The notes under the pieces were generated by a model. The model worked only from the letters and a program-made list of their open reading frames with translations, was not told where the DNA came from and ran no database searches. 5,049 nucleotides of DNA. It comes from Flavobacteriaceae bacterium. GTDB lineage: Bacteria; Bacteroidota; Bacteroidia; Flavobacteriales; Flavobacteriaceae. The stretch is taken from the NCBI GenBank assembly GCA_013214275.1, contig JABSPP010000148.1, positions 1 through 5,049 on the forward strand. The letters run 5' to 3'. Below, piece by piece: positions 1 through 5,049 of the stretch. The position numbers and the translations under genes were made by a program. Each line of letters starts with the position of its first letter. The stretch's first letter is position 1.

Positions 1-909
1 CATCTCAGATATTAAATCACCCATAGCATCAGCTAAACGCATTTCTTGATCTGTTAATTCCTTTCTTATTTCCGGCATCTGTTGAAGACGTTTGTATAAA
101 TCTGGATTAATTAACTCGCCATCATTATTAACCCTAGCAGCCATTTCTATAACATCTGGTTGCCTAAAAGTCATATATAACTGCATGAGATTAGCGCGGC
201 TCATATCTGTTCGGCCTTCATGAGAGTACTTGCGAAACTTCTTTTCAAGCTTACTTCTATCAAGAGAGTATGTTTCTATATTTTTTATGCCTAAATCTTG
301 AGCTATTTTCTCTAACTTGCGATTCATTTCAAGTATGCGTGTTTTCTTCTTAAGTTTAGAAGTGCCATTAAAATCTAATATTTTTTTCAGTAAGCTTTTT
401 TCTTGGTCAGATCCATACTCTGTAATAGATTCTAATTGCTCTCTTACATTCATTGTTTTGAAGAAGTCAAACAATTCGCTTATCTTGCTTGGATCGTCAA
501 CTTTTTTGACATATGGTTTAGCTGCTAATACTGCGTCAATTATAGCCTGTGTAGTTTCTGCATACTTTTCATTGTGAGCTTCTTGTAGTTTCTCGACAAA
601 AGCCTTGCCATCTGCAATTACTTTTTCTGCGTACTCTTGAGCTGATACTATATCAGGAATACTAGCATCTTTTTTACCAAGCCCACCAAAAGTCATATAA
701 GCTCTGTATTTAATCTCAGCATCTAAAAAGAAATCATCAGCCATAGGATTATCAGAATCAATATGCTCTGTCATTTCTAATTCTGCGGCTTTCATTTCTC
801 GCTGAAATTCTTCCTTACCCATCTTAAGGGCTTTGTTGCCGTGATATAAGAACCAATGTCTTTGACCTTCCATAGTTCTTTTTCTGGCTTCAACTCTAGC
901 TGGTGGCTC
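1..909 (-). other. C-terminal helical region of unknown function, continuing beyond the window (residues 1381-1683)
   Basis: The region looks all-helical and charged. It contains YMTFGGLGKKDASIPD (1451-1466), followed by a helix with AEKVIADGKAFVEKL. Further on is MSRANLMQLYMTFRQPDV (1616-1633), then a segment ending in LTDQEMRLADAMGDLISEM at the window edge. From memory, a 'tFGGL' element and an 'S...LM.LYM..RQP' element followed by 'lT..E..la' recur in C-terminal parts of very large phage proteins, where more sequence follows. I cannot name the family with certainty and see no catalytic motif. The frame is still open at base 1, so other modules may lie beyond. Confidence 0.45.
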
Positions 910-3900
910 TGAACTATAATTTTTAAGAGTGCTTTTTAATTTCTTTTGAACTTCTTTTCTTGTAGTCTTAGAAGCTTTATCAAGAATATTATTAAGTACT
1001 TTTTCTGAAGCACTTCTCAAGCCTCTGTATGTAGCTTTATCTGACAGCTCTTTGATTTGCTGTTTAAGCTTTTGTTTATCTGCTCCCGGTGCAACATTCT
1101 TTAATAAATAATTACCAGCAGATTTAACAGATTCACGAATAGTACCTAATATTCTTGGATCACGTTGCCAGTTCTTAGGTTCTTTTTTAGGGAATACTTT
1201 TTTACGTGTATCATTGACTATATCATCTACTACTTTTAGCATAGCCATTTCATCATTTATAGACCTGACTCTTTCGTCCATTTTTGGCAATGGTTCTTGC
1301 TGTTGCTTAGTCGCTTCTTTAAGCTTCTTGCGGTCTTCTTTTAGTCTAGCTCTTGCCATCTCAAGCAATTCGCCTTGCTCTATACCTTTTTCAAGAATAG
1401 CTTTTCTTTCAGCATCATAGAACTGTTTAATTTCAGCTTTACGGATAGCATTGCGTATAGTCTGCGTATTCTCAAGCGAGTCTATTTCGCTTTGTACTTG
1501 CTCTGCTATATCAAATGCACGTTCTTTTATAGACGCTTGATTCTCTAATGGGATTTTATAAGATTTGAGTATTTGCTCTCGCTGTGCTAGTGTCTTAGCT
1601 TTTCCGGTAACAATGGCATTTGCTAGGACTGTTACTGCGTCGCGTTCTGATCTTGGGGAAAGGGAATATCTTATATCTGGGTTGGCTGGATCGTAGGTGC
1701 CTACGTTTTCTGTGGCTGATTTGATTTTAGCATTATCTTTATCAAAAATATGAACATGCGTGGTATTGGAAGGCATATCCATAGTAGAGAATTGCTGATC
1801 GGCATCATGTAAGATGATAGCGTCATATCCCAGTTCTTTATAAACCTGAGATATAACATGTGAATTAATTAAATTGCCCGTTTCAGGGTCTTCTATCCAT
1901 ATTTGAGCATTCCTAAAAGCTGCGTCAATATCGCCAGATTTAGCACCTTCATAAAAATCTTGAATCGCTTCAAATACTTCATTCGGATCAAAATCGTATT
2001 CATTCGACACAGACTCAATAGCATTCATCATTGGTGTTTCTTGCTCTATATCGTAGCCATTTTCAAAGTACATATCCCTTGCTGCTTCTTCAACCTCGTA
2101 ATCTTCAAGCTCTGATTCATCAACACCTTGATCTTCAGCTAATTGCTCTCTAGCTTCATCTATAAAATCACTTAAGTCTTCCTCACCTAAAATCTCTACA
2201 TAGGTTTCTTTATCTCCACCAATAACAATGGGATTATCTACACGAACATATAACTCAAGGACTTCTGGTGAAGTGCCTTTTAACTCAGATTCAGCTTGCT
2301 TTCTTGCCTCACCCTCTTCCATGTCTTCATTTTCTAGCTGTTCAGCTCTTCGCTCGATTCTTTGTGTTAAGTCCGGCCCCTCAGTTAAATAATTTTGCTC
2401 TGCGTCATACTCCATATTAGTAAAGTAATTAATCGCCCCAAAGTGACCTTCTTTGTTACCTAATTCTTCACCCTTAAACTCAAATAATTTATCTGCATGA
2501 GTAGTGCCATGATATAATTTCATAACTACTGGCTCATTAGCCTTAAAGTCGTGGTCGTATATTTCATAGCCTTCAATTATCTCACCATTGCCTGACCAAT
2601 CCTTAAAAGCTTTGGAGTCAGTGCGCGGGGCTATAGAGAACTTTTTATCTGTATCATCTACTAAATCAATCTGCTCTAATTTTTCTAAAGCTGCTTGCGC
2701 TTCTTCTCTTCTTTTAGCCGCGCGCTGCATCTTCTGCTTACTGCGTCCTATTGGCTTTCTCTCAAGTATTTTACCGGATTGAATATCTGATATAACTTTT
2801 TGACCACTTTGAGAACCACCAATATATTGAGCTAGCATGTCTTTTATAAAGTCTAAAAACTTCTGCAAAGTACCGCGAGCATCAACCGGAACATCACCAG
2901 TAAGCGTCCATTCTTCTAAAGCATTTGCAAAGATTTCATGATTCTTAATATCTTCAGTAAATTTAATTCCCCGCGCTTCATAGCCTTCTTTATTCTTGGC
3001 TATTATTTTTATGACTTCTTCAGCGCCTAATGATTCACGAGCTATCTTAACTACTGACTTCCATTCTTTATCAGTAATACCGCCCATGTCGCGGATCATA
3101 TGGCCAAACTCATGATTAAATGTAGGTAGACCGCTTTTTTCGCTTAGGTTTATTGTTGCTAACTTAGGATCAGAAGTTCCAAAATCACCGCCTATATCAC
3201 CGTTAAATTTTACCGCAAAATCAAAACCTTTCTTAGTAGTAATCCTTAAACCGTCAGCTTCTTCTTTTATATCTGCATAAGGTTCAAATCTCTGCGTCAT
3301 TGCTCGAAGTGCTTCAACGCCAGTATAAGGCGTTTCTAATTCTTGAGCTTCTTTTATATCTAATTGCTCAACTTTTTGCTGTATCTCTTCCTGTCTGATA
3401 TCTTGAGCAACGCCAATAAATTCACGCTCTCTTGGTGTAAAGTCTTGCTCTGCTAAGTAAGCTTCTTTATCTTCTGCGGCTTCATACTCTTCACGTCTTA
3501 ATTTTTCTAGTGCTGCTAAATCTTGCTCTTGTGTTGTTAGCGGGGCGAAAGTATCTTCAATAGCTTCTGCTTGGTTTATTTGGTTAAAGTCGCTCTTAAC
3601 TCCTGTTAAACCTCTTACACCTGTACCAGCAGCTGATATTAAAAACATTCCTTTAGCAGCTTCTTTAAAAGTACTAATTAAGTTATTCATTAACTCAGTA
3701 TCATCAAAGTCTGCCTCACTAGAGGCTTTTTTAGCTGCTGTTAATACAATTTCTTGTAATTCCTCTACACCAACTTCAGTCGCGTAAGTATCTATGAAAT
3801 CTTTCGATAATGCGCCACTTTTCAAAGCAACGCCTTTGCCAAACTCTTTTAGATTTCTATCTTTAATAGCTTTTATAAACTGCTTTGAAAACTCTTTAAA

Positions 3901-5049
3901 GCTTGCTTGAGGAACTAATTTATTTACCTGTATTCTTTCTAAAAAAGCTACTGGAATCATAGCAGCACCGCCAATAGCTCTTGCCTCTTGTGGGTCTCCT
4001 CCAGCTTCTATAATCTCATTAACTAAATCACCGTACATTCTACCAGAAGTATAAGTAAATAAACCAGCGGCACCACCTGTAGGGCCACCAACTGCCGTTC
4101 CTACTAAACCTGTTGCTGCTGCACCTGCTAGATCTGCTGCAATAGGAATACTGGAAAGCGTCAAACCTTTAAACCCTGAAGAGTCGTATAGATTTCTTGT
4201 AGCTTGGCTAATGCGTTTTTCTAGTCTTTCTTTATCGCGGAACTCTTTCCCGGTTTGTAGCTTTATATCAAGGTCTTTTATAATCTCATCTATTTTTGGT
4301 TGTGACTCAATCATGAATTGCTGATTAAGTGGCGATGGTGGCAACTGCTCTATTTCCGCTGGCGTAAATCCGGTAATTTGCTTAGTGATCCAATCGCGAA
4401 TTTCGCCTTTATCAGACATAGAAAGCTTATCTATCTTGTTTATATCAAACTTGTCTTTGAATTTACTTTTAAATCTTAGATAAAGTTCTTCAGGATCATC
4501 TACGCCAGCCAATCCTAAAAACAATTGATTTCCTGTCTCTTCAAAACTTCCTAGGACATCTTTAACAGCTTGTACACTTGTGCCAGCTACAGCGCCTACA
4601 TAGTCGCCCCATGCCTCAGTTGATTTAGTCGGGTTTAATCCTGATAAATAAATAGGCAATATGGCTAACTCTTGCGGTGTTAGTTTACCTTTTTCAGTAT
4701 TTGTTAATTGCTGCTTAGTTATTGCTATTTTACGTGCAACTGCTTTAGCAGCTTCAGAAAATCCCCTGCCTTGCTCCAGCTTCCATGTACGAGACTTTGA
4801 TTTTAATTTGTTAATATGGTCATTAATATTTTTCTTTTTTTCAGATTCAGAAAAAAATACTTCTTGTGGTCGCTTATATTTTTGAGGAATCATGGCGGGC
4901 ATAGTAGCCCCTATAGCTACATTTCCTCCTGCCATAGGTGCAGGTTTTATTTTATTCCATTGCTCTTCAGGCGTTAAAGCTTCATAATCTTTTAATTCAG
5001 TATAAGATTTATCTTCTTCCGGCTTATACTCGGCCTGTAGTAATTTAAT
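1..5049 (-). CDS. Giant phage-type polyvalent protein with zincin metallopeptidase and ADP-ribosyltransferase domains (partial at both ends)
   Basis: One reading frame is open over the entire minus strand: 1,683 codons, no stop, no start that can be defended. Internal Met codons near the N-terminal edge (for example around residue 39) lack a well-placed Shine-Dalgarno sequence and are preceded by coding-like sequence, so translation probably begins outside the window. Domains in order are a Gly/Ala-rich hydrophobic stretch (about 296-372), a helical virion-protein-like segment (419-481), a charged linker (507-572), a zinc peptidase (577-745, HEFGH at 646-650), an ART-fold domain (804-1130, YHGTT at 846-850) and a long charged helical C-terminal region (1137-1683). 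The peptidase plus ART pairing in one giant chain is typical of polyvalent proteins of phages and conjugative elements, which are believed to enter the cell with the DNA and counter host functions. That role is inference here. There is no frameshift or internal stop, so the gene appears intact. A bacterial giant protein unrelated to phage is the alternative, but the ART tail and peptidase context argue against it. Confidence 0.9.
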   Translation of the reverse strand, partial: MKLLQAEYKPEEDKSYTELKDYEALTPEEQWNKIKPAPMAGGNVAIGATMPAMIPQKYKRPQEVFFSESEKKKNINDHINKLKSKSRTWKLEQGRGFSEAAKAVARKIAITKQQLTNTEKGKLTPQELAILPIYLSGLNPTKSTEAWGDYVGAVAGTSVQAVKDVLGSFEETGNQLFLGLAGVDDPEELYLRFKSKFKDKFDINKIDKLSMSDKGEIRDWITKQITGFTPAEIEQLPPSPLNQQFMIESQPKIDEIIKDLDIKLQTGKEFRDKERLEKRISQATRNLYDSSGFKGLTLSSIPIAADLAGAAATGLVGTAVGGPTGGAAGLFTYTSGRMYGDLVNEIIEAGGDPQEARAIGGAAMIPVAFLERIQVNKLVPQASFKEFSKQFIKAIKDRNLKEFGKGVALKSGALSKDFIDTYATEVGVEELQEIVLTAAKKASSEADFDDTELMNNLISTFKEAAKGMFLISAAGTGVRGLTGVKSDFNQINQAEAIEDTFAPLTTQEQDLAALEKLRREEYEAAEDKEAYLAEQDFTPREREFIGVAQDIRQEEIQQKVEQLDIKEAQELETPYTGVEALRAMTQRFEPYADIKEEADGLRITTKKGFDFAVKFNGDIGGDFGTSDPKLATINLSEKSGLPTFNHEFGHMIRDMGGITDKEWKSVVKIARESLGAEEVIKIIAKNKEGYEARGIKFTEDIKNHEIFANALEEWTLTGDVPVDARGTLQKFLDFIKDMLAQYIGGSQSGQKVISDIQSGKILERKPIGRSKQKMQRAAKRREEAQAALEKLEQIDLVDDTDKKFSIAPRTDSKAFKDWSGNGEIIEGYEIYDHDFKANEPVVMKLYHGTTHADKLFEFKGEELGNKEGHFGAINYFTNMEYDAEQNYLTEGPDLTQRIERRAEQLENEDMEEGEARKQAESELKGTSPEVLELYVRVDNPIVIGGDKETYVEILGEEDLSDFIDEAREQLAEDQGVDESELEDYEVEEAARDMYFENGYDIEQETPMMNAIESVSNEYDFDPNEVFEAIQDFYEGAKSGDIDAAFRNAQIWIEDPETGNLINSHVISQVYKELGYDAIILHDADQQFSTMDMPSNTTHVHIFDKDNAKIKSATENVGTYDPANPDIRYSLSPRSERDAVTVLANAIVTGKAKTLAQREQILKSYKIPLENQASIKERAFDIAEQVQSEIDSLENTQTIRNAIRKAEIKQFYDAERKAILEKGIEQGELLEMARARLKEDRKKLKEATKQQQEPLPKMDERVRSINDEMAMLKVVDDIVNDTRKKVFPKKEPKNWQRDPRILGTIRESVKSAGNYLLKNVAPGADKQKLKQQIKELSDKATYRGLRSASEKVLNNILDKASKTTRKEVQKKLKSTLKNYSSEPPARVEARKRTMEGQRHWFLYHGNKALKMGKEEFQREMKAAELEMTEHIDSDNPMADDFFLDAEIKYRAYMTFGGLGKKDASIPDIVSAQEYAEKVIADGKAFVEKLQEAHNEKYAETTQAIIDAVLAAKPYVKKVDDPSKISELFDFFKTMNVREQLESITEYGSDQEKSLLKKILDFNGTSKLKKKTRILEMNRKLEKIAQDLGIKNIETYSLDRSKLEKKFRKYSHEGRTDMSRANLMQLYMTFRQPDVIEMAARVNNDGELINPDLYKRLQQMPEIRKELTDQEMRLADAMGDLISEM
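916..1206 (-). other. Strongly basic segment, possible nucleic-acid-binding region (residues 1282-1378)
   Basis: Counting residues 1282-1378 gives 27 Lys or Arg against 9 Asp or Glu. It starts with a Lys/Pro-rich linker (KKVFPKKEPKNWQRDPRILG, 1283-1302), and continues with helices rich in Lys, Ser and Leu. The contrast with the acidic insert some 300 residues earlier is marked. Such a segment could bind DNA, for example during packaging or ejection with the genome, or bind the acidic insert within the same chain. I recognise no named DNA-binding fold, so this is an inference from charge. Confidence 0.4.
1294..1536 (-). other. Charged helical, coiled-coil-like region after the ART domain (residues 1172-1252)
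   Basis: The residues are dominated by Glu, Lys, Arg, Ala, Leu, Ile and Gln with almost no Pro or Gly until P1253. Heptad-like spacing of Ile, Leu and Ala is visible around 1174-1245. The end is LLEMARARLKEDRKKLKEA (1228-1246) followed by a Gln run at 1249-1251. It follows the ART tail after a short segment (1137-1171) that I cannot assign. It probably forms a long helix or coiled coil linking the ART module to the basic C-terminal part; oligomerisation is possible. No enzyme motif is present. Confidence 0.5.
1660..2640 (-). other. ADP-ribosyltransferase-fold domain of the polyvalent-protein type (residues 804-1130)
   Basis: Members of this fold transfer ADP-ribose from NAD+ to proteins or other targets. 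The evidence is a chain of motifs in the right order. LYHGTT (845-850) matches the NAD-binding 'HG[ST]' of PARP-like enzymes. GHFGAINYFTNMEYDAEQNY (868-887) matches the PARP 'G.G.YF.......NY' segment, so Y875 is the likely NAD-stacking Tyr. LYVRVDNPIVI (933-943) is a core strand; YKELGYDAIIL (1070-1080) is a late strand. HVHIFDKDNAKIKSA (1098-1112), followed by NVGTYDP and PDIRYS up to 1129, is the typical tail of polyvalent-protein ART domains. The domain is longer than usual because of extra acidic sequence (about 890-930 and 946-1060). H1098 sits where classical ARTs have the catalytic Glu. Target unknown. The fold call is strong; activity is uncertain. Confidence 0.82.
2038..2214 (-). other. 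Highly acidic insert within the ART domain (residues 946-1004)
   Basis: By direct count, 25 of 59 residues are Asp or Glu and only three are Lys or Arg. The stretch lies between the core strand YVRVDNPIVI (934-943) and the late strand GYDAIIL (1074-1080) of the ART domain. More mildly acidic, aromatic-containing sequence (Y999, Y1018, F1020, F1026, F1032, Y1033, W1051) continues to about 1060. Extra residues at this position are known in polyvalent ARTs, but such a charge bias suggests a DNA-mimic, a cation-binding or a partner-docking surface. The function is not known; the acidity is directly seen. Confidence 0.7.
2815..3321 (-). other. Zincin-type metallopeptidase domain, HEFGH motif (residues 577-745)
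   Basis: The signature HEFGH lies at residues 646-650 (bases 3100-3114). H646 and H650 are expected zinc ligands and E647 the catalytic base. It is preceded by a beta-rich stretch (about 601-636, ending in ATINLSE), as expected for the strand before the active-site helix of zincins. Fifty-five residues downstream, HEIFANALEEW (704-714) supplies a Glu at 705 that suits the third zinc ligand of a gluzincin-like site. This is followed by LTGDVP and an aromatic/hydrophobic helix FLDFIKDMLAQYIG (731-744), an arrangement common in peptidase modules of large phage polyvalent proteins. Its substrate is unknown; likely roles are cleavage of host proteins or self-processing of the giant chain. The motif and spacing are clear, while the assignment of E705 is inferred from pattern. 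Confidence 0.8.
3334..3531 (-). other. Acidic coiled-coil-like linker (residues 507-572)
   Basis: This stretch is very rich in Glu, Gln, Ala, Leu, Lys and Arg and poor in Gly and Pro (only P539 inside). It contains runs such as LEKLRREEYEAAEDKEAYL (514-532) and a second helical part around 549-572. It separates the hydrophobic N-terminal half from the peptidase domain that begins near residue 577. It is most simply read as a helical spacer that gives the enzyme modules freedom from the N-terminal part. No catalytic motif is visible. Confidence 0.5.
3607..3795 (-). other. Helical segment resembling those of large phage virion proteins (residues 419-481)
   Basis: The segment contains the pattern YATEVGVEELQEIV (residues 422-435), followed about 25 residues later by a helix FKEAAKGMFLISAAGTGVRG (461-480). 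A pair of helices with 'E..tE..QE' and then 'e..k.A..G....G.g' is, from memory, a recurring arrangement in very large phage and prophage proteins, just upstream of enzymatic modules. No activity is known to me for it. I infer a structural or envelope-interaction role, because the second helix is again small-residue rich and follows the hydrophobic stretch at 299-372. A profile search would be needed to name the family. Confidence 0.4.
3934..4155 (-). other. Gly/Ala-rich hydrophobic stretch, possible membrane-active segment (residues 299-372)
   Basis: Residues 307-336 contain no charged side chain and are dominated by Ala, Gly, Val, Leu and Thr, with GG pairs at 321-322 and 325-326 between P323 neighbours. 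A short amphipathic part with D341, E345 and E348 follows, then a second hydrophobic run around 358-370. The pattern of small residues with Gly pairs is what one sees in glycine-zipper-like membrane-inserting helices, and in hydrophobic patches of large phage ejection proteins. In such proteins this kind of stretch may help the chain cross or insert into the cell envelope. That role is inferred; a soluble packed helical hairpin is equally possible. Confidence 0.5.
4168..5049 (-). other. N-terminal region of unknown function (residues 1-294)
   Basis: This is the first part of the open frame visible in the window. I recognise no catalytic motif. It contains a Pro/Met/Ala/Gly-rich patch around residues 36-55, then a lysine-rich stretch (about 55-90, with a run KKK and several K/N/S residues). 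A small, weakly hydrophobic, Ala/Gly-containing helix follows near residues 140-175, and then a charged, probably helical region reaches residue 294. Short proline-containing turns (PPSP near residue 230) suggest linkers between small helical units. The composition resembles non-enzymatic parts of large phage ejection or internal virion proteins, but this is a general resemblance only. The true N-terminus is upstream of the window, so any signal or packaging sequence there cannot be judged. Confidence 0.45.

Noticed and set aside
317..577. 86-codon open frame on the plus strand
   Set aside because: It is antisense to the continuous minus-strand gene. Its protein is Ser/Leu/Phe-rich as expected from the complement of Lys/Glu-rich helical coding sequence, and no ribosome binding site or family is recognised.
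832..858. Second YHG motif (LYHGNKA, residues 1401-1407) as a possible second ART domain
   Set aside because: It lacks a following Thr/Ser, a 'YF...A..NY' segment and the 'IKSA...G.YDP' tail. It is most likely chance in a helical region.
1214..1420. 68-codon open frame on the plus strand
   Set aside because: It is the reverse of the charged helical C-terminal region, and its Ser-rich composition is a mirror effect of the coding strand.
1903..2115. 70-codon open frame on the plus strand, hydrophobic and membrane-like
   Set aside because: It is the antisense of the acidic insert in the ART domain. GAA and GAT codons read backwards give Phe and Ile, so the apparent membrane helix is an artefact.
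2588..2782. 64-codon open frame on the plus strand
   Set aside because: It is antisense to the linker between the peptidase and ART domains. No recognisable protein.
4661..4885. 74-codon open frame on the plus strand
   Set aside because: It is antisense to the N-terminal region of the giant gene. Its Phe run comes from Lys/Glu/Ser codons on the coding strand.
4900..4940. Possible translation start at the Met codons near residues 39-52
   Set aside because: No Shine-Dalgarno sequence at a suitable distance, and the frame stays open with protein-like composition to the window edge, so the start is probably upstream.

Overview
The whole window lies inside one very large protein gene on the minus strand. 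Read from 5049 down to 1, this frame has 1,683 codons and no stop. Neither the true start nor the true end is inside the window. Nothing else is credible: the short open frames on the plus strand are antisense shadows, and I see no RNA gene, insertion sequence, CRISPR array, promoter or terminator. Residue numbers below count from the first codon in the window (residue 1 = 5047-5049, residue k = 5050-3k to 5052-3k), not from the true N-terminus.

The protein looks like a phage or prophage 'polyvalent' protein. These giant multidomain proteins of phages and conjugative elements are thought to be packaged or delivered with the DNA and to act on the new host. In order it holds: (a) an N-terminal region of unknown function, residues 1-294; (b) a Gly/Ala-rich hydrophobic stretch, about 296-372, that could be membrane-active; (c) a helical segment of a type common in large phage virion proteins, about 419-481; (d) an acidic coiled-coil-like linker, about 507-572; (e) a zinc metallopeptidase domain with HEFGH at 646-650 and a candidate third ligand at E705; (f) an ADP-ribosyltransferase (ART) fold domain, about 804-1130, with YHGTT, a PARP-like 'YFT...A..NY' segment and a typical polyvalent-ART tail, but with a long acidic insert and a His where classical ARTs carry the catalytic Glu; (g) a long charged, mostly helical C-terminal region, 1137-1683, that includes a strongly basic stretch and runs off the window.

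Sampled lines give about 35-38% G+C. Codon use favours TTA, AGA, GAA, AAA, GCT and GCA, as in an AT-rich bacterial phage or prophage. The sequence does not identify the host. The likely scheme is inferred from the domain set: the N-terminal part helps virion packaging, ejection or membrane passage, and the peptidase and ART modules act on host or phage proteins soon after entry. The insert in the ART domain, its altered triad, the paired linker motifs around it and the unassigned C-terminal half are the most promising leads.
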